Of a stretch of DNA of 64,000 nt, positions 1-8,695 are shown one piece after another. Where the stretch lies: positions 53,914-117,913 of the forward strand of contig JBEHYF010000001.1 of the NCBI GenBank assembly GCA_048498315.1, in the 5' to 3' direction. Both the position numbers and the translations under genes were made by a program. This stretch comes from Actinoallomurus sp048498315 (GTDB lineage: Bacteria; Actinomycetota; Actinomycetes; Streptosporangiales; Streptosporangiaceae). The notes beneath the pieces were generated by a model. That model did no database searches. It saw nothing but the letters and a program-made list of their open reading frames with translations, and was not told the DNA's origin. Position 1 is the first letter of the stretch. Each line of letters begins with the position of its first letter.

Positions 1-2454
1 CTGGAGGGCGTGCACCTGCGGTTCGGCTCGGTCGCCCGCGGCGGTCTGCGCTGGTCCGACCGGCTCGAGGACTTCCGCACCGAGATCCTCGGGCTGGTCA
101 AGGCGCAGGCGGTGAAGAACACCGTGATCGTGCCGGCCGGAGCCAAGGGCGGGTTCGTCTGCAAGCGGCTGCCCGACCCGAGCGACCGCGAGGCGTTCCT
201 CGCCGAGGGCGTCGCCTCGTACAAGCAGTTCATCAGCGGCCTGCTCGACATCACCGACAACCTCGTCGGCGACCAGGTCGTGCCGCCCGAGAACGTCGTG
301 CGGCACGACGGCGACGACACCTACCTGGTCGTGGCCGCCGACAAGGGCACGGCGACGTTCTCCGACATCGCCAACGAGGTCGCCGCCTCGTACGGCTTCT
401 GGCTCGGCGACGCGTTCGCCTCCGGCGGCTCGGTCGGCTACGACCACAAGGCGATGGGCATCACCGCGCGCGGCGCTTGGGAGTCGGTGAAGTACCACTT
501 CCGCTCGCTCGGCGTCGACGTGCAGAAGGAGGACTTCACCGTCGTCGGTATCGGCGACATGTCCGGGGACGTCTTCGGCAACGGCATGCTCCTGTCGGAG
601 CACATCAAGCTGGTCGCCGCCTTCGACCACCGGCACATCTTCCTCGACCCCGACCCCGACCCGGCCGTCTCGTACCAGGAGCGCAAGCGGATGTTCGCGC
701 TGCCGCGCAGCTCCTGGGCCGACTACGACGCCACGCTGATCTCCAAGGGCGGTGGAGTGCACCCCCGCACCGCCAAGAAGATCCCGATCACTCCGCAGGT
801 GCGCGCGGCGCTCGGCATCGACCACGACGTGACCGCGATGACCCCGCACGAGCTGATCCACGCGATCCTGTGCGCCCCGGTCGACCTGCTGTGGAACGGC
901 GGCATCGGCACGTACGTCAAGGCGTCGGGCGAGACCAACGCCGACGTCGGCGACCGCGCCAACGACGCCCTGCGCGCCGACGCCACCGAGCTGCGCTGCA
1001 AGGTCATCGGTGAGGGCGGCAACCTCGGCCTGACCCAGCGGGCGCGCATCGAGTTCGCCCGAGGAGGCGGGCTGGTCAACACCGACTTCATCGACAACTC
1101 CGCCGGCGTGGACACCTCCGACCACGAGGTGAACATCAAGATCCTGCTCGACCAGGTCGTCCGCGACGGCGGGCTGACCGGCAAGCAGCGCGACGCCCTC
1201 TTCCTCGAAATGACCGACGAGGTCGCCCGGCTGGTGCTGAACGACAACTACGCGCAGAACGTCGTGCTGGCCGCCGCCCGGAAGCAGGCGACCGCGATGC
1301 TGCACGTGCACGCGCGCTACCTGCGCAAGCTCGAACGCGCCGGCAAGCTGAAGCGGCGGCTGGAGGACCTGCCCGACGACAAGGCGCTGGCCGAGCGGCG
1401 GCAGGCCGGGCTCGGCCTGACCGGCCCGGAGTTCGCCACCCTCCTGGCGTACACGAAGCTGACGCTGGAGGAGGAGATCCTCGCCTCCGACCTGCCGGAC
1501 GACCCCGACCTGGCCAGCCGGCTCGTCCGGTACTTCCCGACGCCGCTGCGCGAGCGGTTCCGCGCCTCCATGGACCGCCACCCGCTGCGCCGCGAGATCA
1601 TCGCGACGTCCGTGGTGAACAGCATGGTCAACAACAGCGGCACCACCTTCGTGTTCCGGCTCAACGAGGAGATCGGCGCGTCGTCATCGGACATCGCCCG
1701 CGCTTACCTCGTCGCCCGCGAGGTGTTCGACATGCCGTCGTTCTGGCAGGCGGTCGACGGGCTGGACTATCAGGTCGACACCGACACGCAGTTGTCGATG
1801 CGGCTGGAGGCGCGCAAGCTCACCGAGCGCGGCGCCCGCTGGCTGCTGCACAACCGGCGGATGCCGTTCGACCTGCGCGACACGGTCGACTTCTTCGCCC
1901 ACGGCGCGGCCGAACTCGCCCCGCAGCTGCCGAAGCTGCTCGTCGGCCTCGACCAGCGGGGCTTCGAGGAGCGGCGGGACCGGTTCGCCGAGCGCGGCGT
2001 GCCGGCCGACCTGGCCGAACGCGTCGCGATCATGGTCCCGGCCTACTCCACGTTCGACCTGGTGGAGATCGCGCACAGCCTCGACCGGCCGGTCGGCGAG
2101 GTGGCCGAGGTCTACTTCGACCTGGCCGACCGGCTCCAGCTGTCGCGGCTGCGCGAGCGGGTGATCTCGCTGCCGCGCGACGATCGCTGGCAGTCCACGG
2201 CCCGTTCGGCGCTGCGCGACGACCTGTACGCCGCGCACGCCGCGCTCGCCCGCGACGTGCTGGCGACCAGCGAGCCCGGCGCGACCCCCGAGGAGCGCCT
2301 GGCCACCTGGTCGGGCAAGAACCGCGCCGCGCTCGCCCGCGCCGCGCAGACCCTCAGCGAGATCTGGGAGAGCGACAGCTTCGGCATCGCCACCCTGTCG
2401 GTCGCGCTGCGGGCGATCCGCAACCTCGTCACCGCCTGCACCCTGCCCGGCTGA
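1..2454 (+). CDS. NAD-specific glutamate dehydrogenase, C-terminal half (partial)
   Basis: This enzyme family oxidatively deaminates glutamate to 2-oxoglutarate with NAD. Bacterial members of this large class run to about 1,600 residues. The frame is open from base 1, so the N-terminal regulatory half lies upstream of the window and about 817 codons remain. Visible are the core stretches RGGLRWSDR and PAGAKGGFV of the dehydrogenase fold, the nucleotide-binding stretch VGIGDMSGDVFGNG, and a long helical C-terminal part (from about residue 450) typical of the large NAD-GDHs. No frameshift or missing segment is seen. A strong hairpin starts three bases after the stop codon, so transcription probably ends there. 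Confidence 0.93.
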   Translation: MEGVHLRFGSVARGGLRWSDRLEDFRTEILGLVKAQAVKNTVIVPAGAKGGFVCKRLPDPSDREAFLAEGVASYKQFISGLLDITDNLVGDQVVPPENVVRHDGDDTYLVVAADKGTATFSDIANEVAASYGFWLGDAFASGGSVGYDHKAMGITARGAWESVKYHFRSLGVDVQKEDFTVVGIGDMSGDVFGNGMLLSEHIKLVAAFDHRHIFLDPDPDPAVSYQERKRMFALPRSSWADYDATLISKGGGVHPRTAKKIPITPQVRAALGIDHDVTAMTPHELIHAILCAPVDLLWNGGIGTYVKASGETNADVGDRANDALRADATELRCKVIGEGGNLGLTQRARIEFARGGGLVNTDFIDNSAGVDTSDHEVNIKILLDQVVRDGGLTGKQRDALFLEMTDEVARLVLNDNYAQNVVLAAARKQATAMLHVHARYLRKLERAGKLKRRLEDLPDDKALAERRQAGLGLTGPEFATLLAYTKLTLEEEILASDLPDDPDLASRLVRYFPTPLRERFRASMDRHPLRREIIATSVVNSMVNNSGTTFVFRLNEEIGASSSDIARAYLVAREVFDMPSFWQAVDGLDYQVDTDTQLSMRLEARKLTERGARWLLHNRRMPFDLRDTVDFFAHGAAELAPQLPKLLVGLDQRGFEERRDRFAERGVPADLAERVAIMVPAYSTFDLVEIAHSLDRPVGEVAEVYFDLADRLQLSRLRERVISLPRDDRWQSTARSALRDDLYAAHAALARDVLATSEPGATPEERLATWSGKNRAALARAAQTLSEIWESDSFGIATLSVALRAIRNLVTACTLPG

Positions 2455-2457
2455 CCG

Positions 2458-2492
2458 CCGCGCCGGGCCGGCCGCCCGCCGGCCCGGCGCGG
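2458..2492 (+). terminator. GC-rich hairpin behind the glutamate dehydrogenase gene
   Basis: A perfect 15-bp inverted repeat (2458-2472 and 2478-2492) with a 5-base loop lies immediately after the stop codon. There is no T-run, as is common for actinobacterial terminators. Confidence 0.6.
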
Positions 2493-2617
2493 TCCGCGTC
2501 ATCACGGCGGTGGTTCGCCGACGTTGTGCCGTTGACGCGGCTCGGTCACCCAGGCCGCCGGCGGCGAGTTTCGGATTCGGACGGTAATCGAATGATCACT
2601 GTGCGAATCTGTTCGCC

Positions 2618-3538
2618 ATGTTTCGACACCTGTTCGCGCTGACCGCCGCCACGGCCGTCGGCCTTTCCCTGTCCGCGTGCGCCTCGTCGCCGGCGGCCAC
2701 CGCGCCCGCCGTGACGAAGCTGCAGGCGGCGCAGGTTCTCGCGCACTACCAGTCCGTCAACAACCAGGCCAACGGCACGCTCGACGGCGACCTGCTGGCC
2801 ACCGTGGAGTCCGGCGACCAGCTCGCGATGGACCGCGCCGAGTACCTCCGCCGCAAGAAGACCAAGGAGAAGTACGACGACTTCTCCTACACCGCCCCGG
2901 CGTACTACATCCCCCGCGAGACCGGCTACCCGAAGTGGTTCGCGGTCACCGCCACCAGCGGCCGCACCCGGCACGCCCTGCTGTTCACGCAGGACCGCGC
3001 CGGCGCGCCCTGGACCCTGATCGCCGACCCCTTCCCGGTCGAGACCGTCTCGGGCGTCGCCCTCGACAAGGACGGCTACGCCACTGCCGTCGACCCCGCC
3101 GACGGCAGCACCGGAACGGCGCCGGCCAAGGTGGCCGCCGCGCACGCGGCGACGCTGATGCACGGTGGCGGCGGAATGGCGCCCGGCCCCTACACGAACG
3201 GCGCGCACAACGCGCTGGTCAAGGCGCAGGAGGCGCTGCGCCGCCGGGGCGTGACCCTGACCACGGTGTTCCAGCCCGACCGGCAGCGAGTGTTCGCCCT
3301 GCGCACGTCCGACGGCGGCGCCCTGGTCTGGTACGTGCTGCGGCAGACCGAGACCTACGACCTGGCCAGACCCGGGCTGATCGGCAACGGCGGCGACCTG
3401 GTCGGCCTGATCGACCGGCCGATACGGCACCGCCTGAACAGCGTGTCGCTCACCCAGTACCTCGCCGTCGTGCCCGCGCACGGCGCGCCGCGCGTCATCG
3501 GCAGCTTCCGCAAGGCGATCCGGGCCACCACGTCGTAG
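2618..3538 (+). CDS. Putative lipoprotein, unknown function
   Basis: A 306-residue exported lipoprotein candidate. It starts with a short basic N-terminus and a hydrophobic stretch ending in a lipobox (LSAC, Cys near residue 21), followed by an Ala/Pro-rich linker. The mature part has no recognised domain. It resembles the neighbouring convergent lipoprotein at 4041-5087 in length, in the N-terminal helix (LQAAQVLAHYQSVNNQAN against LQSAQEAFRRFVDNEDVA) and in later motifs such as YYIPR/FYVPR and ALLFTQDR/VMMGFVQAR. The two are therefore probably diverged paralogues. The mature region could be a periplasmic ligand-binding or wall-associated domain, but the function is unknown. Confidence 0.8.
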   Translation: MFRHLFALTAATAVGLSLSACASSPAATAPAVTKLQAAQVLAHYQSVNNQANGTLDGDLLATVESGDQLAMDRAEYLRRKKTKEKYDDFSYTAPAYYIPRETGYPKWFAVTATSGRTRHALLFTQDRAGAPWTLIADPFPVETVSGVALDKDGYATAVDPADGSTGTAPAKVAAAHAATLMHGGGGMAPGPYTNGAHNALVKAQEALRRRGVTLTTVFQPDRQRVFALRTSDGGALVWYVLRQTETYDLARPGLIGNGGDLVGLIDRPIRHRLNSVSLTQYLAVVPAHGAPRVIGSFRKAIRATTS

Positions 3539-3710
3539 GCACGCGACGGCCGCGCAGACGTGCGATGTCGCAGACATGCGGTGATGGCGCAGGGCGCAGG
3601 CATGCGGCGACGGCGTGGGCATACGGTCGCGTCGCGCCTGGTGCGGTGACCACATGGGTTGACCGAGTCAGATCCGGAGTCGGGCCGGGCCCGGGGGCTT
3701 ACCGAGCTCG

Positions 3711-3744
3711 TTCCCTCAGCAGGAAATTTTTCCTGCTGAGGGAA
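3711..3744. terminator. Perfect AT-rich palindrome, probable bidirectional terminator
   Basis: Sixteen bases (TTCCCTCAGCAGGAAA) are followed by TT and the exact reverse complement. It sits between two convergent genes and has A/T-rich arms ending in A and T runs at the centre. A bidirectional terminator is the simplest reading; a regulator-binding site is possible. Confidence 0.6.
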
Positions 3745-3974
3745 GGTCCGCGCACGAGACACCAGCCGCCGGCGTGGCCGATGCGGTGGCCTTGGCCATC
3801 ACCGCCGGCCCGGTGAACGTTTCGTGGACACTAGGCGGTCGCACCGCGAGCGACCGGCGGCGTCGCGTGTGACCGGGCGTCGGAGTGACTTGCGGGTTCC
3901 CGTGACCGGGGGCGTCGCTGGCGCGAGCGGGGCACGGCAGGTGGCCGCCGCCCGCCGTCCCCGGCCTCGCCGCA

Positions 3975-4016
3975 GTGCCGGCGGAACCGTGCCGGCGGAA
4001 CCGTGCCGGCGGTACG
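3975..4016. repeat. Three-copy 14-bp tandem repeat
   Basis: The unit GTGCCGGCGGAACC occurs twice exactly and a third time with two changes, just downstream (minus strand) of the lipoprotein stop codon. It looks like a small slippage-generated minisatellite. Confidence 0.8.
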
Positions 4017-4040
4017 GCGGGGCGGCGGCGTCGCCGGGGG

Positions 4041-5087
4041 TCAGTGCGTGGGGACCGAGGCCTTCACGGTGCCGCCGTCGGCGCCGATGATGTCGGCCTT
4101 GCCGGCGCTCTCGTCCTTCTTCGGCTTCGCCGGGACGACCGCGATGTACTGCATCGTCTGGCTCACGTCGAGCTCGTCGTGCACCAGGCTCGGGTCGATG
4201 AACGGCGCGGCGTCCTTCGGGATCGGCACTCGGGCGGACTTCTTCTTCTTCTTGCCGCTCCTGGTGAACACCGTGTCGCGTTCCAGCGCGTACAGCACGA
4301 CGCCGCCGTTCGTCGTGGCCAGCGGGAAGATGGGGAAGCCGGTCGCCGCGTACACGACGCTGCTGCGCACGCCGCCGGCCTTCTTGCCGGCCTTCGTGGC
4401 CTTCTGGTCGGCGGTGTAATAGGAGGTGGTGTACTGGCCGGTGTCCATGACCTGGGCGGCGACGTTGTGCGGCCCCTCTTCGGCCAGGGTGGCCTGGATC
4501 GAGGGCACCAGCCACGGCGGGATGACCAGCTCGGGATCGAAGGTCGCGAGCGCCTTGGCGTAGCCGTCGGCGTCGACCGTGATCTTCGGCGGCTTCTGCT
4601 TCTTGTCCAGCAGCGCGCTCAGGCTGAGGCGCCAGCGCCCGCTCGGCCGCGCCTGGACGAACCCCATCATGACGGTGCGCGGGTTCTTACCGTCGGCGGT
4701 GGTCCGCCGCGCGCTCACCACGAACCACTGGACGTCTTCGGGACGCAGCCGCGGCACGTAGAAGACCGGTGCGTCGTAGCGGTACCGGGGCACCGGCTTG
4801 CCGGCGGCGACCGCCGTGCGGAACGCGGCGGCCGTCAGCTGCGCCTGCCCCTCGCTCGTCCACCACAGCGCCAGGTGCTCGTCGCCGCTCGTCCGCGCGA
4901 CGTCCTCATTGTCGACGAACCGGCGGAACGCCTCCTGGGCGCTTTGCAGGGTCACCGCCTCGGGGGCGGGGCTGGACTCGGCGGCCACCGGGGTGGTGCG
5001 CGCCGTACGGTGGGCCGAGCCGGAGCATCCCGTGACGCCGGCGACGGCGAGCGCCGCCAGCAGCGTGGACGCAACCGCTTTCTTCAT
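4041..5087 (-). CDS. Putative lipoprotein, paralogue of the facing gene
   Basis: A 348-residue lipoprotein candidate. The basic start (MKK) and hydrophobic core end in a lipobox (GVTGC, Cys near residue 21), and a Ser/Thr/Pro/Glu linker precedes the mature domain. It shares layout and short motifs with the lipoprotein at 2618-3538 (conserved N-terminal helix, FYVPR, a late QYIAVVPA stretch matching QYLAVVPA). The two genes converge and are separated by a palindromic terminator. A lysine-rich patch (SGKKKKKSARV) near residue 275 is unusual for such a GC-rich genome. The function is unknown. Confidence 0.8.
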   Translation of the reverse strand: MKKAVASTLLAALAVAGVTGCSGSAHRTARTTPVAAESSPAPEAVTLQSAQEAFRRFVDNEDVARTSGDEHLALWWTSEGQAQLTAAAFRTAVAAGKPVPRYRYDAPVFYVPRLRPEDVQWFVVSARRTTADGKNPRTVMMGFVQARPSGRWRLSLSALLDKKQKPPKITVDADGYAKALATFDPELVIPPWLVPSIQATLAEEGPHNVAAQVMDTGQYTTSYYTADQKATKAGKKAGGVRSSVVYAATGFPIFPLATTNGGVVLYALERDTVFTRSGKKKKKSARVPIPKDAAPFIDPSLVHDELDVSQTMQYIAVVPAKPKKDESAGKADIIGADGGTVKASVPTH

Positions 5088-5284
5088 CGCCCCCGGCCGA
5101 TCATCCGTGAGAACTGTCGGCCAGAGTATGCCAGGGATCTACGAACCGCCCGCCGGGGTCGCCGGCACGGACGCATGCGTCCCGCACTGCGGCGACGGCA
5201 CGCGAAACTCCGCGAGCGGCACGGGCACGACCACGCGGTCCGGCGGCACGGCACCGCACGTACGTCGCCGATACGCTCGGCGGG

Positions 5285-5290
5285 TAGGCT
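5285..5290 (+). promoter_or_regulatory. -10 element (TAGGCT) of prfB, giving a leaderless transcript
   Basis: TAGGCT ends 7 bases before the GTG at 5298. That puts the expected transcription start at or next to the start codon. No ribosome-binding site precedes the GTG, which fits leaderless translation. Confidence 0.45.
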
Positions 5291-5297
5291 TTCGCAT

Positions 5298-6416
5298 GTG
5301 GCAGCCATGGATCCTTCTGAAGAGATCAAGGAGCTCGGCTCGATGCTCACCAACATCGAGGCCGTTCTCGACCTTGACGGCATGCGCCGCGACATCGCCG
5401 AACTCCGTGAGCAGGCTGCCGCCCCCGATCTGTGGAACGACCAAGAGCGCGCCCAGCAGGTGACGCGGCGCCTGTCCTACCTCGAGGGCGAGCTGAACAA
5501 GGTCGAGGGCCTGCGCGGCCGGCTCGACGACGCCGGGGTGCTGCTCGAGCTGGCGGCCGAAGAGGGCGACGACGAGGCCCGCGGTGAGGCCGAGCGCGAG
5601 CTCGGCACGCTGCGCAAGGAGATCGAGCAGCTCGAGGTGCGCACCCTCATGTCGGGGGAGTACGACGCCCGCGAGGCGCTCATCACGATCAACTCGCAGG
5701 CGGGCGGCGTCGACGCCGCCGACTTCGCCCAGATGATGCAGCGCATGTACCTCCGCTGGGCCGAGCGGCACGGCTACCCCACCGAGATATACGAGACCTC
5801 GTACGCCGAAGAGGCCGGCATCAAGTCGACGACGTTCGCGATCAAGGCGCCCTATGCCTATGGCACGCTGCGCGGCGAGCACGGCACGCACCGCCTGGTG
5901 CGCATCTCCCCGTACGACAACCAGGGCCGCCGGCAGACGTCGTTCTCCGGCGTCGACGTCGTACCCGTCGTCGAGCAGACCGACCACGTCGACATCTCCG
6001 AAGACGAGATCCGGGTCGACGTCTACCGTTCCAGCGGGCCCGGCGGGCAGGGCGTCAACACGACCGACTCGGCGGTGCGCATCACCCACCTGCCGACGGG
6101 CATCGTGGTGTCCTGCCAGAACGAGCGCAGCCAGTTGCAGAACCGCGCGACCGCGATGACGGTGCTGCAGGCCAAGCTCCTGGAGCGCAAGCGCCAGGAG
6201 GAGGCCCAGCGGATGAACGAGCTGCGCGGAGAGTCGACCAGCTCGTGGGGCACGCAGATCCGCAACTACGTCCTGCATCCTTACCAGATTGTGAAGGATC
6301 TGCGCACGGGCGTGGAGATCGGCAACCCCGCGGCGGTCCTCGACGGCGAGATCGACGAGTTCATCGAGGCCGAGATCCGCTGGATGCGCCGCCGCGAGGC
6401 GGGCGAAGGGCGCTGA
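5298..6416 (+). CDS. prfB: Peptide chain release factor 2
   Basis: RF2 recognises UGA/UAA stop codons and triggers peptide release in the ribosome. The 372-residue protein has the full architecture: an N-terminal coiled region, a tripeptide anticodon region, the GGQ motif (G249-G250-Q251 in SSGPGGQGVNTTDSAVR) and the C-terminal domain. I chose GTG 5298 over ATG 5307 because the N-terminus VAAMDPSEE lines up with other actinobacterial RF2 starts and a -10 box sits one helical turn upstream. There is no internal TGA frameshift site like that of E. coli prfB. The usual SPF tripeptide reads Ser204-Pro205-Tyr206 here, a conservative change in the stop-codon-reading loop. Confidence 0.96.
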   Translation: MAAMDPSEEIKELGSMLTNIEAVLDLDGMRRDIAELREQAAAPDLWNDQERAQQVTRRLSYLEGELNKVEGLRGRLDDAGVLLELAAEEGDDEARGEAERELGTLRKEIEQLEVRTLMSGEYDAREALITINSQAGGVDAADFAQMMQRMYLRWAERHGYPTEIYETSYAEEAGIKSTTFAIKAPYAYGTLRGEHGTHRLVRISPYDNQGRRQTSFSGVDVVPVVEQTDHVDISEDEIRVDVYRSSGPGGQGVNTTDSAVRITHLPTGIVVSCQNERSQLQNRATAMTVLQAKLLERKRQEEAQRMNELRGESTSSWGTQIRNYVLHPYQIVKDLRTGVEIGNPAAVLDGEIDEFIEAEIRWMRRREAGEGR

Positions 6417-6423
6417 CGCAAGA

Positions 6424-6441
6424 ACCCGCAGGTGGGCGGGT
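6424..6441 (+). terminator. Short hairpin plus T-tract behind prfB
   Basis: ACCCGC and GCGGGT pair around a 6-base loop and are followed by GTTT, eight bases after the prfB stop codon. This is a plausible weak intrinsic terminator. Confidence 0.45.
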
Positions 6442-6516
6442 GTTTCAGAGCGCATGAGAGGGCGCGCGTCGCAGTCGCCGGGCAGTCGTTGCGCGCCCGC
6501 CTCGCATGCCGCCGGG

Positions 6517-6702
6517 CTAGTGCAGGCCCAGCCTCAGCGCGATGAGCAGTGTCAGGGCGAGCACGAGCACCCCGATCAGCAGAGGTGACAGCCCGAACGG
6601 GCCGGGGTGGTGGACCTCCGCGCGGGCCGCCCGGCAGGCGGGGCAGCGGCCCTCGACCACCGGGCCAGAGCACCGAGCGCAGATCAGATGTTCACAGCTC
6701 AT
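6517..6702 (-). CDS. Small zinc-ribbon membrane protein
   Basis: A 61-residue protein with an N-terminal four-cysteine knuckle (CEHLICARC ... CPAC), a short His/Pro linker and one C-terminal membrane span of about 20 residues. It is probably a metal-binding, membrane-anchored small protein, with the ribbon in the cytoplasm if the usual N-in orientation holds. The ATG at 6702 is preferred because GGAGAGGAG lies 5 bases upstream; the TTG at 6717 is in frame but overlaps that site. Similar small proteins occur near prfB/ftsE in other actinomycetes (recalled, not checked). The role is unknown. Confidence 0.75.
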   Translation of the reverse strand: MSCEHLICARCSGPVVEGRCPACRAARAEVHHPGPFGLSPLLIGVLVLALTLLIALRLGLH

Positions 6703-6980
6703 CCGGCTCCTCTCCAAAGCGTTGGGACAACGGAACCCGCGAGATCGCCGCCGAGCCGGATTCCTTGACGGCGCGCCGCCGCCGCGGGGGCGGTGGCCAC
6801 GCGTGATACCTGGTTACTCGTATGGGTCTACCCAAGTTGGACGTTCCATGCCAGTCTCCCCCCTAGACTGCTGCTTGGCCAATCGGCCCGCCAAGCCGGG
6901 AAGCCACGGTAGGCCGCCTGTCGGCGAAAGGCAGTCGTCTCCGTCCCCCAGCCCCTAGACTGGCACGTCGTGATGCAGCC

Positions 6981-7679
6981 GTGATCCATTTCGATAACGT
7001 CACCAAGGTATACGCGCACCAGAGCCGGCCGGCTCTCCAGGGTGTCAACGTGGCCGTCGAGAAGGGCGAGTTCGTCTTCCTCGTCGGCCCCTCGGGTTCC
7101 GGCAAGTCGACCTTCCTGCGCCTGATCCTCAAGGAGGAGCGGCCGACACAGGGCGGCATCCACGTCGCCGGCAAGGACCTGAGCCGCCTGAGCAACTGGA
7201 AGGTCCCGCACCTGCGCCGCCGCATCGGTTGCGTGTTCCAGGACTTCCGGCTGCTCCCCAACAAGAACGTCTACGAGAACGTCGCCTTCGCCCTCGAGGT
7301 GATCGGCAAGCCGCGGCGCTTCATCCGCAAGGTCGTGCCCGAGGTCATCGACCTCGTCGGCCTGGAGGGCAAGGCGCACCGCATGCCGGACGAGCTGTCC
7401 GGCGGCGAGCAGCAGCGCGTCGCCATCGCCCGGGCGTTCGTCAACCGCCCGATGATCCTGCTCGCCGACGAGCCCACCGGCAACATCGACCCGGCGACGA
7501 GCATCGGCATCATGAAGGTGCTCGACCGGATCAACCGCACCGGCACCACCGTGGTCATGGCGACGCACGACGCGGCGATCGTCGACGCGTTCCGCAAGCG
7601 GGTGGTCGAGCTGGAAGACGGCCGGGTCGTCCGCGACCAGCACCGCGGCGTCTACGGCCAGGCGTACGGCGGCGTGTAG
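6981..7679 (+). CDS. ftsE: Cell-division ABC transporter ATPase FtsE
   Basis: FtsE is the cytoplasmic ATPase of the FtsEX complex. It couples septal-ring activity to peptidoglycan hydrolase activation across the membrane. All ABC motifs are intact in the 232 residues: Walker A GPSGSGKST, Q-loop VFQDF, signature LSGGEQQRVAIARA, Walker B ILLADEPTG and the H-loop THD. The GTG start at 6981 gives the usual short N-terminus (IHFDNVTKVY). ftsX follows after 53 bases, so the two are co-transcribed. Two copies of CCCCTAGACTG upstream (about 6860 and 6953) contain TAGACT hexamers that could be -10 boxes. Confidence 0.96.
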   Translation: MIHFDNVTKVYAHQSRPALQGVNVAVEKGEFVFLVGPSGSGKSTFLRLILKEERPTQGGIHVAGKDLSRLSNWKVPHLRRRIGCVFQDFRLLPNKNVYENVAFALEVIGKPRRFIRKVVPEVIDLVGLEGKAHRMPDELSGGEQQRVAIARAFVNRPMILLADEPTGNIDPATSIGIMKVLDRINRTGTTVVMATHDAAIVDAFRKRVVELEDGRVVRDQHRGVYGQAYGGV

Positions 7680-7732
7680 CGGGCCGGCCGCGGAAAGAGA
7701 CGACCCACCGGACGACCAAGGGACAGTGAGGC

Positions 7733-8638
7733 ATGCGGGTACAGTTCGTTCTTCAGGAGATCTGGATCGGTCTCCGCAGGAACCTCACGATGACCATCGC
7801 GCTCATCGTCACCGTCGCGATCGCGATGGCGCTGTTCGGCACGGGCGTGCTGCTCAAGATGCAGGTCGACAAGTCGAACAACTACTGGTCCGACAAGGTC
7901 GAGGTCTCCATCTACCTGTGCAACAAGCTGAGCGCCAACCCGTCCTGCAACAAGACGGCGCCGACGCCGGGGGAGAAGGCGGCGATCCAGCAGCAGCTCC
8001 AGTCGATGCCGCAGGTGGCCAAGGTCACCCAGGAGACGCAGGAAGAGGCGTACCAGCGGGCCAAGGAGCAGTTCAAGGACAGCCCGGGCATCGCCGGTTC
8101 CATCCAGCTCGGTGACATCCCCGACTCGTTCCGGGTGAAGCTCAAGGACCCCAAGGACTTCAACGCGGTCGTCGCGCAGATGCAGGGCCGTAAGGGCGTC
8201 GACCAGGTCGTCAACGAGCGGGCGATCCTGGAGAAGTTCTTCAAGATCCTCGGTGGCCTGCAGTGGGCCGCGCTCATCATCGCCGCGATCCAGCTGATCG
8301 CCGCGGTGCTGCTGGTGGCCAACACGATCCGGCTGTCGGCGTTCAACCGGCGGCGGGAGACCGGCATCATGCGGCTGGTCGGCGCATCCAACATCTACAT
8401 CCAGCTTCCGTTCGTGCTCGAGGGCGCCATCGCCGGCCTGATCGGCGGCGTCTTCGCGGCCGTGCTGCTGAGCTTCTCCAAGATCTTCCTGCTCGGCCGC
8501 CTGCAGAGGAACCTCCAGTTCGCCACGCCGCTGGACTGGTTCGACGTGACGACGGTCATCATCTCGTCGATGTGCTTCGGCATCCTGCTGTGCGCACTGG
8601 CGTCGTTCCTCACGCTGCGCCGCTACCTGAAGATCTAG
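7733..8638 (+). CDS. ftsX: Cell-division membrane protein FtsX
   Basis: FtsX is the membrane partner of FtsE. In actinobacteria its extracellular loop recruits and activates NlpC/P60-type peptidoglycan hydrolases. The 301-residue protein has the expected plan: one N-terminal membrane span (residues 20-43), a large extracellular domain (about 45-170) and three C-terminal spans. The conserved cytoplasmic stretch NTIRLSAFNRRRETGIMRLVG is present after span 2. The extracellular domain carries two cysteines (YLCNKLSANPSCNK) that may form a disulfide. The start ATG follows AGTGAGG. Confidence 0.95.
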   Translation: MRVQFVLQEIWIGLRRNLTMTIALIVTVAIAMALFGTGVLLKMQVDKSNNYWSDKVEVSIYLCNKLSANPSCNKTAPTPGEKAAIQQQLQSMPQVAKVTQETQEEAYQRAKEQFKDSPGIAGSIQLGDIPDSFRVKLKDPKDFNAVVAQMQGRKGVDQVVNERAILEKFFKILGGLQWAALIIAAIQLIAAVLLVANTIRLSAFNRRRETGIMRLVGASNIYIQLPFVLEGAIAGLIGGVFAAVLLSFSKIFLLGRLQRNLQFATPLDWFDVTTVIISSMCFGILLCALASFLTLRRYLKI

Positions 8639-8683
8639 CGGCCGCCCGTCGGCGTGATCCGGTGCTGTGATCAGGTCCGCTCG

Positions 8684-8689
8684 TACAAT
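8684..8689 (+). promoter_or_regulatory. -10 element TACAAT directly before the S41 peptidase start
   Basis: TACAAT ends 6 bases before the ATG at 8696, so the expected transcription start coincides with the start codon. This supports a leaderless mRNA and fixes the start at 8696 rather than at the upstream in-frame ATG 8654. Confidence 0.5.
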
Positions 8690-8695
8690 CGGGGC

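Larger units (their letters stand above)
3539..4040. other. 502-base intergenic stretch between convergent lipoprotein genes
   Basis: No convincing gene is seen. The stretch contains a 34-base perfect palindrome (3711-3744) and a three-unit 14-bp tandem repeat (3975-4016), listed separately. Several frames are open through it, but only because of high GC. Confidence 0.6.

Noticed and set aside
3975..5297. In-frame extension upstream of prfB
   Set aside because: It runs antisense through a clear lipoprotein gene and has no RF2 similarity; RF2 begins at 5298.
5298..5420. Programmed frameshift in prfB
   Set aside because: The frame is continuous from GTG to stop with no early in-frame TGA or CTTTGA slippery site.
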